Part shown: positions 1-7,708 of the stretch, one piece after another
Numbering within the stretch: position 1 is the first letter of the stretch
Layout of the letters: each line of letters begins with the position of its first letter
Assembly (NCBI GenBank): GCA_964417785.1
Contig: CAYQJO010000043.1
Coordinates: 1-23,224 of the forward strand
DNA from: DAOTUL01 sp034437435
Lineage (GTDB): Bacteria > Chloroflexota > Anaerolineae > Aggregatilineales > Phototrophicaceae
Length of the DNA stretch: 23,224 nt
Reading direction: 5' to 3'
Made by a program: the position numbers and the translations under genes
Notes under the pieces: model-generated
The model's database searches: none
What the model was told of the DNA's origin: nothing
The model's input: the letters and a program-made list of their open reading frames with translations, nothing else

Positions 1-151
1 GGATATACACTGCTCTTCCGGGGAAATCCGAGTTAGTGTATCGCGCTCAGTCTAAAGACTAACGGGGTATACTGGCGACAATCCATCTGTAGGAACAGGG
101 CCAAGTCCTCACGCCCTGGTGTACGGTAGTGTTATACCTATAAGAATCAAT
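1..151. other. Left-end spacer without a recognisable gene
   Basis: No convincing coding frame is visible here. One plus-strand frame is open from the window edge to a TAA at 78-80, too short to judge. Several short inverted repeats are present: TATACACT at 4-11 against AGTGTAT at about 36-42, AGTC-taaa-GACT near 50-61, and CAGGGC against GCCCTG near 97-121. They could fold into a structured transcript, but I do not recognise a known RNA family. Confidence 0.3.
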
Positions 152-184
152 CGGCTTCAGGGACCGAGAGAGTCCCTGAAGCCG
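152..184 (-). terminator. Perfect 13-bp hairpin, probable minus-strand terminator
   Basis: CGGCTTCAGGGAC (152-164) and GTCCCTGAAGCCG (172-184) are perfect complements around a 7-base loop. Read on the minus strand, the stem is followed by the T-rich run ATTGATTCTTATA. Read on the plus strand it is followed by TGATACCC, which has no T tract. The minus strand is therefore the likelier direction. It lies 58 bases beyond the minus-strand stop codon at 242-244, so it may close a gene that once ended there. Confidence 0.5.
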
Positions 185-211
185 TGATACCCGTCGCCCT
201 ACACACCGTAG

Positions 212-232
212 GGGCGCAGTGCTGCTGCGCCC
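212..232. repeat. GC-rich palindromic element (REP-like)
   Basis: GGGCGCA (212-218) and TGCGCCC (226-232) are inverted around GTGCTGC, preceded by CGTA. This resembles the dispersed palindromic spacer repeats (stem around a GC-rich AGCATGCT-like core) that I associate with Chloroflexota and cyanobacterial genomes. Only one copy of this type is in the window, so repeat status is inferred from form only. Confidence 0.4.
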
Positions 233-241
233 AGTCGTCGT

Positions 242-359
242 TCAGGCTGTTGGGATCGCGTATTTCGCCGGTAAACCCATATCCAATCGGGCGTAGGACT
301 GCACGGCGTCCACGCTCAACGTGTTGTCGATGATGGTGCCGTCGAGGTCTGGGTGGCTA
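242..359 (-). pseudogene. Possible C-terminal remnant of a minus-strand gene
   Basis: On the minus strand a frame ending in TGA at 244-242 reads as ordinary-looking protein, including LDGTIIDNTLSVDAVQSYAR and then LDMGLPAKYAIPTA before the stop. The frame stays open upstream to about 466, but from about 360 onward it runs into low-complexity, proline- and serine-rich sequence over palindromic repeats, which suggests that the natural gene is interrupted there. No start codon or family could be identified. A hairpin terminator lies 58 bases downstream in the same direction, which supports a former transcription unit. It could equally be a chance open frame. Confidence 0.25.
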
Positions 360-403
360 CGGTGTGAGAATGAGAATCGGTAATGGTTGGAGGTGTGGCG
401 GAC

Positions 404-502
404 GGACGCGGCATGCCAGCGTCCCGACGGTTTGCGTTGGTGGGAGAGACCGAGACCCGGTGATATTCAGGGGTGGCACGGCGGACGCAGAGCGTCGCGA
501 CG
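404..502. repeat. Cluster of GC-rich palindromes
   Basis: Three palindromic units sit close together. GGACGC (404-409) and GCGTCC (419-424) flank the perfect palindrome GGCATGCC (410-417). GACGC-AGA-GCGTC lies at 484-496. It overlaps the perfect 10-bp palindrome CGTCGCGACG (493-502). They look like degenerate copies of a dispersed intergenic repeat and not like coding sequence. Confidence 0.4.
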
Positions 503-518
503 GTGGAGGTGAATGATC

Positions 519-556
519 TGAGTAATCACTCAATTTCCGTGATTGTGATGTAAAAT
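519..556 (+). promoter_or_regulatory. Candidate promoter and TetR-type operator upstream of the TetR gene
   Basis: TGAGT-AATC-ACTCA (519-532) is a 5-bp inverted repeat, and a second dyad AATCAC-N9-GTGATT spans 524-544. A -10-like TAAAAT lies at 551-556, followed by the ribosome site AGAGGA and the ATG at 587. The dyads fall where the -35 region would be, an arrangement typical of TetR autorepression. The -35 itself is poor. Binding by the adjacent TetR protein is inferred from position only. Confidence 0.4.
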
Positions 557-586
557 AACGTCCAATCAACCTGATAGAGGACGGAT

Positions 587-1216
587 ATGTCACAATTGAC
601 GCGCCGGGAAAAGCGAATGGCCGAGCGCCGCGACCAGATTCTACGGGCGGCGGCGCAGAAGTTCGCCGAGAAGGGATTTCATAACACCACCACCAAAGAG
701 ATCGCGGAAGCGGCGGATGTCGCCGAAGGCACCATCTATAATTACTTCAAAAACAAGGACGATCTGCTCATCGCCATGATGAACCACCTGTCGGAATCCG
801 ATGACCGCCAGCAGGTGCTGCAAGCCGGTCTGGATCAGGATTTCGAGTCGTTCTTCATTCAACTGGTGATCGACCGGATGTCGCGGTTGAAGGAGAACAT
901 CGAGTTCTTCATGGCGATCCTGCCGGAAGTGGTCAACGACGCCAAACTGCGGGAAAAATACTACATAGAATTTCTGGCTCCAGCGGTCAATTTGATGGAG
1001 CAGCATCTGGTGGCCCGGATCGAACGCGGTCAGGTGGAGCCGGTCAATGACCCCAAATCGCTGATCCACATCTACGCGAGTACGATCATCGGGATGCACT
1101 TCATGCGCATTCTGAATGACCCGATCATCGAAGACATCTGGAATGACCCGGAAAGCATGGCCGAGAGTTTGCGGCAGGCGTTTTTTGTGGGGATACAAAG
1201 GACTGAGCATGGATAA
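587..1216 (+). CDS. TetR/AcrR-family transcriptional regulator
   Basis: A 209-residue one-component repressor. The N-terminal helix-turn-helix spans roughly residues 10-56 and has the family hallmarks KFAEKGFHNTTTKEIAEAA and GTIYNYFKNKDDLL, where the recognition helix is followed by the conserved Y-x-Y/H-F-x-x-K element. The remaining ~150 residues are the variable helical ligand-binding and dimer domain, so the effector cannot be predicted. Length is normal for the family. An AGAGGA ribosome site lies about 6 bases before the ATG, and inverted repeats upstream could be its own operator. The stop codon overlaps the start of the following GH13 gene by 8 bases (ATGGATAA), so the two are almost certainly co-transcribed and the regulator probably controls sugar phosphorylase expression. 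Confidence 0.93.
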   Translation: MSQLTRREKRMAERRDQILRAAAQKFAEKGFHNTTTKEIAEAADVAEGTIYNYFKNKDDLLIAMMNHLSESDDRQQVLQAGLDQDFESFFIQLVIDRMSRLKENIEFFMAILPEVVNDAKLREKYYIEFLAPAVNLMEQHLVARIERGQVEPVNDPKSLIHIYASTIIGMHFMRILNDPIIEDIWNDPESMAESLRQAFFVGIQRTEHG

Positions 1217-2879
1217 GATACGGCATTATTTGCAGCAGATTTATCCCGTCGGGCCGGCCTATGAAAAGCTGGTGGCGCTCATCAACCGGACGCACATCCC
1301 ACCCAGACAGCGCGACAGCCTGTTCTCTGAGCGCGATGTCACGCTGATTACCTACGGTAATACGCTGCGGCGTGAGGGCGAGGCACCGCTGAAATCGCTG
1401 CACGGTTTTGCCGAGACACGGCTGAAGGGGGTGGTCTCCACCATCCATATTCTGCCGTTCTTCCCGTATTCGTCGGACGACGGGTTTTCAGTCATCGATT
1501 ATTTCGCGGTCGATCCGGCGCTGGGGACATGGGCGGATGTCAACGCGCTCGGTGACGATTTCGCCTTGATGTTCGATGCGGTCATCAACCATATGTCGGC
1601 GCAGAGTGACTGGTTCCGGCAGTTCCTGGCGGGCAACCCCGAATTCGAGAACGCCTTCATCACCGAAGCGCCGGAGACCGATTTGTCGTCGATTACCCGT
1701 CCGCGCACCTCGCCGCTGCTGACGCCGTTCGAGAAGGCCAACGGCGAGACCGCCCATGTGTGGACGACGTTCAGCGCGGATCAGGTGGATTTGAATTACG
1801 CCGACCCGGACACGCTCCTGCGGGTGATGGAAGTGATGTTGTTCTACGCGCAGCAGGGCGCAACCGTGATCCGGCTGGATGCCATCGCTTATTTATGGAA
1901 GAAAGTCGGCACGTCCAGCATCCATCTGCCGGAAACGCACGCGGTGGTGCAGTTGATGCGGGCGGTGTTCGATATTTTGGCCCCGCATATGGTCATCATC
2001 ACCGAGACCAATGTCCCGCACGCCGAGAACATCTCGTATTTTGGCGATGGGATCGACGAAGCGCAGATGGTCTACAATTTCACGCTGCCGCCGCTGCTGT
2101 TCTACACGGTGCTATCGGGCGATGTGAGCAAGCTGCGGGACTGGGTGAACACACTGACTACACCGTCGGAGCAGACAACCTTTTTCAACTTCACGGCGTC
2201 GCATGACGGCATCGGGGTGCGTCCAGTGGAGGGGATTCTGACGGCGGCTGAACTCCAGACGATGATCGATCATGTGGAAGCAAGCGGCGGGCGGGTGTCG
2301 TATAAGACCAACAGCGACGGCAGCCGCAGCCCCTACGAACTCAACGTGACGTATATCGACGCCCTGACCGATCCGTCGGAGCCGGAGGATATGCAGGTCA
2401 AACGGTTTTTGATGTCGCAGGCGCTGGCGATGTCGCTGGCGGGTGTGCCGGCAGTGTATATCCACAGCCTGCTGGGATCGCGCAACTATGGCGAAGGCGT
2501 GGAACGCAGCGGCCACAACCGGACCATCAACCGCGAGAAGCTGGATGCAGACAGCGTTGAAAAAGCCCTGGGCAACGCCAACAGCTTCCGGGCGAAAATC
2601 TTCGATGGTTACACCGCGCTGCTCAAGAAGCGGGTGGCGCAAGCGGCTTTTCATCCGAATGCGGCCCAGGCAGCGGTGGATATGGGCAACAATCAGATAT
2701 TCGGACTGCGGCGCGGCGACGATCTGCTGTGCCTGTTCAACGTCAGTGGCAGCGAACAGACGGTGGAAACGACCGTCGAAACGCGCCTGGATTTGATTTC
2801 AGGCGCGTTTTACGGCAGGACGATCAGCATGAAGCCGTATCAGGTGATGTGGCTCATCACCCAATCGGCAGCGGGTTAA
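1209..2879 (+). CDS. GH13_18 sugar phosphorylase (sucrose or glucosylglycerate phosphorylase-like)
   Basis: A 556-residue cytoplasmic alpha-amylase-superfamily enzyme. The early PFFPYSSDDGFSVIDYF and VDPALGTW motifs are typical of subfamily 18, which holds sucrose phosphorylases and the YcjM-type glucosylglycerate phosphorylases. Catalytic residues are visible: nucleophile Asp224 in VIRLDAIAYLWKK, acid/base Glu266 in IITETN, and the transition-state Asp333 in SHDGIG. The C-terminal part has GSRNYGEGVE and GHNRTINREKL, which I associate more with the glucosylglycerate-type branch. The expected reaction is reversible phosphorolysis of an alpha-glucoside to glucose 1-phosphate. The start at 1209 is preferred over an upstream in-frame ATG at 1116 because AAGGA precedes it by about 7 bases and the longer form begins with translated TetR-gene sequence. 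Its 3' end overlaps the convergent flippase gene by 23 bases. Exact substrate is unresolved. Confidence 0.85.
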   Translation: MDKIRHYLQQIYPVGPAYEKLVALINRTHIPPRQRDSLFSERDVTLITYGNTLRREGEAPLKSLHGFAETRLKGVVSTIHILPFFPYSSDDGFSVIDYFAVDPALGTWADVNALGDDFALMFDAVINHMSAQSDWFRQFLAGNPEFENAFITEAPETDLSSITRPRTSPLLTPFEKANGETAHVWTTFSADQVDLNYADPDTLLRVMEVMLFYAQQGATVIRLDAIAYLWKKVGTSSIHLPETHAVVQLMRAVFDILAPHMVIITETNVPHAENISYFGDGIDEAQMVYNFTLPPLLFYTVLSGDVSKLRDWVNTLTTPSEQTTFFNFTASHDGIGVRPVEGILTAAELQTMIDHVEASGGRVSYKTNSDGSRSPYELNVTYIDALTDPSEPEDMQVKRFLMSQALAMSLAGVPAVYIHSLLGSRNYGEGVERSGHNRTINREKLDADSVEKALGNANSFRAKIFDGYTALLKKRVAQAAFHPNAAQAAVDMGNNQIFGLRRGDDLLCLFNVSGSEQTVETTVETRLDLISGAFYGRTISMKPYQVMWLITQSAAG

Positions 2880-4188
2880 TACCGACATAGCGGCGGACGG
2901 CGATGTACATCCACAGGTTCTGGACGACCATCGTGATCGCGGTGGCGTAGGCGACCCCTTCAAGACCCATGTCGAGTGTCTGAATAAAAAACAGGTTCAG
3001 GGCGATATTGAGGAAGGCCGACACACCAAAAACAACTGTACTCACCATCTGGTTTCCGGTGAGGTGCATCACATAACCACACTGGCCGAAAACCGCGTTC
3101 ACCAACTGACCAAAGGCGAGGATAATCAACGTGGTCTGCCCGACGACGAACTCCTCGCCGAAGACCCACAAAAGCCAGTAGGAAAACAGCACCATCACGA
3201 TGAAGACCAGCGTCGATACAACTATAGCAATCATGGTCGAGCGTTTGAGCAGCTTTTCCAGCTCATCCAGTTTACCCTGGTTATACAAAGGGGAGATACG
3301 CGGCGCGGTAATGGCACTGACCGAGGACAGGGCAAAGCTGAGCAGGTTGGCCGTGCGCGACGCCACTGCATAAATACCTGTCGGTATCGATCCGAGCAAG
3401 AAACCGATCATCAGAATGTCCAAACGCTGGTTGATGATGAGGAAGCCACGAATGAACAACATCGGCAGCGACACCCGCATCCAGTAGAGCAGATCGTAAG
3501 ACGCTTTGATCCCTCTGGCGGCAACCGGCAAGGCTCGTATGATCGCGATGAACTGGTAAATAGCAATCACCAGCAGACTGACCCCCAGGATGGTGATGGC
3601 CTCAATGTTGACCAGATCACCGGCCAGCAAAAACACCCCACCACCGATGACGAACAGCAGCACATTCTGGCCGACGTTCAGCGGTCCGTAAGCGATGGCG
3701 ATTTTGCCCATGCCGCGCAGAATTTCGACATAGAGAAAGGTCACGGCCATCACGGGCGTCATCAGCAAACCGGCAATCAGTGTGGGCATATGGACATCGT
3801 TCAGGGGAAACGCCGTGAAGATGATGACGGCCCCGATTGCCAGTACACTACCGCCGAGCAGGGTCAGCGCGGAAAAGGCATAGATCACGCCGCGCAGTCT
3901 GGCCCAATCCTGGCTTTCAAGATAATCTGGCACAAACTTCAATGCGCTGAGTGTGAGACCGAGGCCACCGAAAAGGGCCAGCAGCCGCGCCCAGTTATAA
4001 GCGAGGCTGTAATCACCAAAGTCCTGCACACCCATCCAGCGTGCCAGAAACACCTGCGCGATATAGGCGGTCCCCACCCCCATGATTTGCAGGACATAGA
4101 CGACTGCCGCGCCAGTCAGTAAGCGTTTGTTGTTGCGTAGAATGGGTATCTGTTCAATCCACTTATCCAGATGTCGCACAATCGCCAT
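2857..4188 (-). CDS. MVF/Wzx-type polysaccharide flippase (copy A)
   Basis: A 443-residue integral membrane protein with about 12 hydrophobic segments across its length. The N-terminus GAAVVYVLQIMGVGTAYIAQ, the AYNWARLLALFGGLGLTLS segment and the IPTGIYAVASRTANL segment are typical of the oligosaccharide flippase family that moves lipid-linked repeat units across the inner membrane. The start at 4188 is chosen because GGAG lies 5 bases upstream of that ATG; the frame is open to another ATG at 4254 without a good ribosome site. It is a close paralogue of the flippase at 6351-7688: by hand count 56 of 86 residues are identical over the block beginning SLPML. It is transcribed away from the Sat-ApsK gene and overlaps the GH13 gene tail to tail. 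Confidence 0.88.
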   Translation of the reverse strand: MAIVRHLDKWIEQIPILRNNKRLLTGAAVVYVLQIMGVGTAYIAQVFLARWMGVQDFGDYSLAYNWARLLALFGGLGLTLSALKFVPDYLESQDWARLRGVIYAFSALTLLGGSVLAIGAVIIFTAFPLNDVHMPTLIAGLLMTPVMAVTFLYVEILRGMGKIAIAYGPLNVGQNVLLFVIGGGVFLLAGDLVNIEAITILGVSLLVIAIYQFIAIIRALPVAARGIKASYDLLYWMRVSLPMLFIRGFLIINQRLDILMIGFLLGSIPTGIYAVASRTANLLSFALSSVSAITAPRISPLYNQGKLDELEKLLKRSTMIAIVVSTLVFIVMVLFSYWLLWVFGEEFVVGQTTLIILAFGQLVNAVFGQCGYVMHLTGNQMVSTVVFGVSAFLNIALNLFFIQTLDMGLEGVAYATAITMVVQNLWMYIAVRRYVGINPLPIG

Positions 4189-4333
4189 TAGAACTCCATT
4201 GAAATACCAACTTACATCGAACTGTGTATCATACACCGATATAGAGTAAAACATCCGCGCCTTGCAGATACATTGCGGTTACAGGAATCAATCTGATGGC
4301 AATGCACGATACAGATGCTATATTTTGCTACCG

Positions 4334-4348
4334 TGTGACAACATCACA
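4334..4348. promoter_or_regulatory. CRP/FNR-like dyad TGTGA-N5-TCACA
   Basis: TGTGA (4334-4338) and TCACA (4344-4348) form a perfect 5-bp inverted repeat separated by CAACA. The half-sites match the CRP consensus, but the spacer is 5 instead of 6. It sits in the 278-base divergent spacer between flippase A and the Sat-ApsK gene, so it could serve either side. No other feature is clear in that spacer apart from the -10 box listed next. Confidence 0.3.
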
Positions 4349-4426
4349 GAATATTACGGTGGCAAAATAGGCTGTGAAGCGTAATTCCAGTTCGTTAGGT
4401 GGATGTTAGGATAAGTGAATAGATTA

Positions 4427-4432
4427 TATAAT
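4427..4432 (+). promoter_or_regulatory. Consensus -10 box for the Sat-ApsK gene
   Basis: TATAAT at 4427-4432 is a perfect -10 hexamer, although the matching -35 region (around 4404-4409, TGTTAG) is weak. A transcript starting near 4439 would leave about 28 bases of leader including GGAG before the ATG at 4467. The in-frame ATG at 4431 lies inside this box and so cannot be the start if the promoter is real. Confidence 0.5.
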
Positions 4433-4466
4433 GATGGGAAATCAGACGAAACCTGGAGCATATAGA

Positions 4467-6194
4467 ATGATCAAAACCCAAATCATCGCACCCTATGGTG
4501 GTGAACTTGTTGACCTGCTGGTCCCGGCTTCACAACTGGACGAGGTCAAAAGTTATGGCGGCACACTGCCCTCTATCCAGTTGACGGAAAGGGCGCTGTG
4601 TGACCTGGAACTGCTGGCAGTAGGCGCATTCTCCCCGCTGGATCGCTTCATGGGTCAGGCGGACCACCAGCGTGTGGTGGAGGATATGCGGCTGACCGAT
4701 GGCACGCTGTTCCCGATGCCGATTACGCTGCCCGTCGAACCCAATGACGACATCCAAATTGGCAAAGACATCGCCCTGCGCGACCGCAAATTCAACCTGA
4801 TCGCCATCATGACGGTGGAAGAGATTTATGAGTGGGACCGGCAAGAGGTCGCCCAGAAGGTGTTCGGCACCCTGGACCCACGCCACCCGATTGTGGCGGA
4901 GATGGAACGCTGGGGCAAGCTGAATATCTCCGGGCCGCTGCGCGTGCTGCAAATGCCGGAACACTATGATTTCAAGGATTTGCGTCGTACTCCGGCGGAA
5001 ACCCGTGCGATCCTGGAACAGACCGGCCATCAGAATGTGGTCGCGTTCCAGACCCGCAACCCCATGCACCGCGTCCATGAAGAACTGACCAAACGTGCCA
5101 TCAAAGAGATCGACGGGGTACTGCTGCTGCACCCGGTCGTCGGACTGACCAAACCGGGGGATGTCGATTACTACATCCGCGTGCGCACCTACAAAGCACT
5201 GGTCAACCATTACTACGAACCAGATCGCGTGGTCCTCTCCTTGCTGCCGCTGGCAATGCGCATGGGCGGGCCGCGGGAAGCGCTCTGGCACGCCATTATC
5301 CGCCGCAACTACGGTGCCAACTATCTCATCGTGGGGCGCGATCACGCCGGACCGGGCAACGATTCGCAGGGCAATCCCATCTATGGCCCCTACGATGCCC
5401 AGGAACTCGTCGTGCAGTACCAGGAAGAAATCGGCGTGAAGATGGTCCCCTTCAAGATGTTGTTGTATCTGGCGGATGAAGACCGCTACGAAGAGATTGA
5501 TAAAGTCCCGAACGGTGCGAACACCAAGAGTATCTCCGGCACCCAGGTCCGTGAAGACTATCTGGAGCGTGGTGTGCCGCTGCCAGCATGGTTCAGCCGT
5601 TCGGAAGTGGCCGGTATCCTGGCCGAGAGCTACCCGCCGCGCCACCAGCAGGGTGTGTGTATCTGGTTTACCGGCCTCAGTGGTTCGGGTAAATCGACCA
5701 CAGCCAGCATCCTGACCACCCGGCTGCTCGAATATGGCCGGCAGGCGACGGTGCTTGATGGCGATGTCGTGCGCACGCATTTGAGCAAGGGACTGGGCTT
5801 CAGCAAAGAGGACCGCGACACCAACATTCGCCGCATCGGCTTTGTCGCTTCGGAAATTGCACGGCACGGTGGTCTGGTCATCTGCGCCGCCATCAGCCCC
5901 TACCGGGCCACCCGCAACGATGTGCGCAATCTGGTCGGCGACGGATTCCTTGAAGTGTTTGTCGATACACCGCTGGCAGTCTGCGAAGAACGCGATACGA
6001 AAGGTCTCTACGCCAAAGCACGGCGCGGCGAGATTAAAGGCTTTACCGGCATTGATGACCCGTATGAGGAGCCGGAGAATCCAGAAATCACATTGACAAC
6101 GGTGGGCAACTCACCTGAAGCCAATGCCAACCAGATCATCAATTATCTGGTGGAGCAGGGTTATCTACAGGTCCAGGAGACAACCCCGGCCTGA
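4467..6194 (+). CDS. sat/cysC: Bifunctional sulfate adenylyltransferase / adenylylsulfate kinase
   Basis: A 575-residue fusion that makes PAPS from sulfate and two ATP. The N-terminal ~390 residues are ATP sulfurylase: a PUA-like start, the nucleotide motif QTRNPMHRVHE from residue 195, and GRDHAGPG at 290-297. The C-terminal ~180 residues are APS kinase with the P-loop GLSGSGKST at 403-411, then DGDVVRTHLSKGLGFSKEDR and the IRRIGFVA helix. All expected motifs are present in both halves, so both activities should be intact and the kinase half points to PAPS production. Start chosen at 4467 on GGAG 8 bases upstream and a -10 box overlapping the alternative ATG at 4431. Neighbouring flippases and a sulfotransferase suggest the PAPS feeds polysaccharide sulfation rather than, or in addition to, assimilation. 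Confidence 0.95.
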   Translation: MIKTQIIAPYGGELVDLLVPASQLDEVKSYGGTLPSIQLTERALCDLELLAVGAFSPLDRFMGQADHQRVVEDMRLTDGTLFPMPITLPVEPNDDIQIGKDIALRDRKFNLIAIMTVEEIYEWDRQEVAQKVFGTLDPRHPIVAEMERWGKLNISGPLRVLQMPEHYDFKDLRRTPAETRAILEQTGHQNVVAFQTRNPMHRVHEELTKRAIKEIDGVLLLHPVVGLTKPGDVDYYIRVRTYKALVNHYYEPDRVVLSLLPLAMRMGGPREALWHAIIRRNYGANYLIVGRDHAGPGNDSQGNPIYGPYDAQELVVQYQEEIGVKMVPFKMLLYLADEDRYEEIDKVPNGANTKSISGTQVREDYLERGVPLPAWFSRSEVAGILAESYPPRHQQGVCIWFTGLSGSGKSTTASILTTRLLEYGRQATVLDGDVVRTHLSKGLGFSKEDRDTNIRRIGFVASEIARHGGLVICAAISPYRATRNDVRNLVGDGFLEVFVDTPLAVCEERDTKGLYAKARRGEIKGFTGIDDPYEEPENPEITLTTVGNSPEANANQIINYLVEQGYLQVQETTPA

Positions 6195-6224
6195 TCTGCC
6201 ATAGTAAACGTCATGCCACACAGA

Positions 6225-6250
6225 TTACCGGGTCTTTCATGGCCCGGTAA
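6225..6250 (+). terminator. Hairpin after Sat-ApsK, cut by the assembly gap
   Basis: TTACCGGG (6225-6232) pairs with CCCGGTAA (6243-6250), extendable by a G-U and a C-G pair to a 10-bp stem with loop TTTCAT. It begins 31 bases after the stop codon. Any T tract would lie inside the run of N that starts at 6251, so terminator function is likely but unconfirmed. Repetitive or hairpin sequence here may also explain the assembly break. Confidence 0.55.
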
Positions 6251-6350
6251 NNNNNNNNNNNNNNNNNNNNNNNNNNNNNNNNNNNNNNNNNNNNNNNNNN
6301 NNNNNNNNNNNNNNNNNNNNNNNNNNNNNNNNNNNNNNNNNNNNNNNNNN
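6251..6350. other. Assembly gap of 100 N
   Basis: Exactly 100 undetermined bases, the usual placeholder for a scaffold gap of unknown size. The real distance between the Sat-ApsK gene and the second flippase is therefore unknown, and a promoter or small gene could be missing. Confidence 0.97.
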
Positions 6351-7688
6351 ATGAGCCGAGTACGGGCAGGTATCAATACAGTCATCGAGATGTTACGCAC
6401 ACCCGGTGAACGGCGAAAGTTCCTGGTTGGAGCCGCAAGCGTATTTGTGCTGCAAATCGCCGGTGTCGCTGCGGCCTACCTGATGCAGGCGTTACTGGCA
6501 AATCTGGCCGGTTCACAGGGCTTCGGTGATTACATCTACGCCTACAACTGGGCGCGTCTGCTGGCGATGTTCGGCGGATTCGGCTTGACCCTGAGCGTGT
6601 TAAAGTTCCTACCCGGCTATATTGCCGACGAAAAATGGGGGCAGATTCGCGGTGTCATCAACGCCTTCAGCCTGATTACCCTGGGCGTCAGCAGTATTCT
6701 GGCAGTGCTGGCGATTGGTGTGTTCACGATCTTCCCACCCGAAGATATTGACATCACCACCCTCTACGTTGGCCTGCTCATCACGCCGCTGATCTCCATC
6801 AGCTATCTATACATTGAGGTGCTGCGCGGGATGGGGTTTGTGGCATTAGCTTACGGCCCGATCAATGTCGGCCAGAACGTCTTGATGATGGTTGCGATCA
6901 GCGTTGTGTTTCTGCTGACGGGCAGCCTGACCAACGTCAACGCCATCAGCTTGCTGGGTCTTGTGACCATCGGCATTGTGATCTTTCAGCTTATCAACAT
7001 CTTCCGTAAGATGCCGGTCGCGGCCAAGAGTGCCAAAGCAGTCTATGAGACCGGCGTGTGGATACGGACCTCACTCCCGATGCTGCTGATCCGCAGCTTT
7101 GATCTGGTGATGGACCGGGTTGATGTTCTGATGGTCGGTTTTTTGCTGGGCGCGATCCCGACCGGCATTTACGCGGTTGCCTCGCGTACTGCCAGCCTGG
7201 CGATGTTCCCACTGGTGGCCGTCAACGCCGTCACCGCGCCGCGTATCGCACCGCTCTATAATCAAGGCAAGATGGAGGAGTTGAGCAATCTGGTCAAACG
7301 AGCCACCCTGATTTCTATGGCTGTTTCACTGGTGGCCTGCGTCGGCATTATCCTGTTCTCCTACCCGCTCTTAAAATTGTTTGGCGAAGACTTTGTTGAA
7401 GGACAAACGACGCTGTTCATTCTGACGGCGGCCCAGTTTGTCAACGCTTCAGTCGGACCGGTGGGCTTTTTGATGAGCATGACCGGGCATGAAAAACTCA
7501 ACGGGCGTATCTACGCCGTCGTCACCGCGATTAACATCACACTCAATTACTATTTCCTTGTCTACACCGACCTGGGGATCGAAGGCGTGGCGCTTTCAAC
7601 CGGCATCTCGCTTGCTCTCAGAAATATCTGGCTCTATATTGAAGTACGTCGTCGTTTGCATATCTCTACACTTCCGGTCAGTTGGTGA
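6351..7688 (+). CDS. MVF/Wzx-type polysaccharide flippase (copy B)
   Basis: A 445-residue membrane protein with about 12 hydrophobic segments, paralogous to the minus-strand flippase at 2857-4188. Shared blocks include AYNWARLLAMFGGFGLTLS, SLPML, IPTGIYAVASRTA and APRIAPLYNQGKMEEL. The ATG at 6351 falls exactly at the end of the run of N. It aligns with the start of copy A (both begin M, two residues, V-R, then a short helix before K-x-L-x-GAA), so it is probably the true start, but its ribosome site is hidden in the gap. The gene ends 20 bases before the sulfotransferase start, so the two form an operon and the exported repeat unit may be the sulfated one. Copy B may serve a different glycan from copy A. 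Confidence 0.87.
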   Translation: MSRVRAGINTVIEMLRTPGERRKFLVGAASVFVLQIAGVAAAYLMQALLANLAGSQGFGDYIYAYNWARLLAMFGGFGLTLSVLKFLPGYIADEKWGQIRGVINAFSLITLGVSSILAVLAIGVFTIFPPEDIDITTLYVGLLITPLISISYLYIEVLRGMGFVALAYGPINVGQNVLMMVAISVVFLLTGSLTNVNAISLLGLVTIGIVIFQLINIFRKMPVAAKSAKAVYETGVWIRTSLPMLLIRSFDLVMDRVDVLMVGFLLGAIPTGIYAVASRTASLAMFPLVAVNAVTAPRIAPLYNQGKMEELSNLVKRATLISMAVSLVACVGIILFSYPLLKLFGEDFVEGQTTLFILTAAQFVNASVGPVGFLMSMTGHEKLNGRIYAVVTAINITLNYYFLVYTDLGIEGVALSTGISLALRNIWLYIEVRRRLHISTLPVSW

Positions 7689-7708
7689 CCCTTTCGGGAG
7701 ATGATAAT

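Noticed and set aside
50..115. AGACTAA followed later by AAGTCC, reminiscent of group I intron core motifs
   Set aside because: The partner TAGTC needed for the P7 pairing and the rest of the core could not be found; a chance match is more likely.
357..593. Minus-strand open frame of 78 codons upstream of the TetR gene
   Set aside because: Low-complexity Ser/Pro/Arg-rich translation over palindromic repeats and over the TetR promoter; no ribosome site.
1116..1208. Extended N-terminus of the GH13 protein starting at an ATG within the TetR gene
   Set aside because: The extra 31 residues are out-of-frame TetR sequence, and the ATG at 1209 has a ribosome site and the usual stop/start overlap.
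3064..4122. Plus-strand open frame of 352 codons opposite flippase A
   Set aside because: Its translation is rich in His, Gln, Asp and Arg with no domain, typical of the antisense of a membrane-protein gene. The minus-strand flippase explains the region fully.
4530..5867. Minus-strand open frame of 445 codons opposite Sat-ApsK
   Set aside because: It mirrors the codon pattern of a clearly real gene with intact ATP sulfurylase and APS kinase motifs. No domain or ribosome site supports it.
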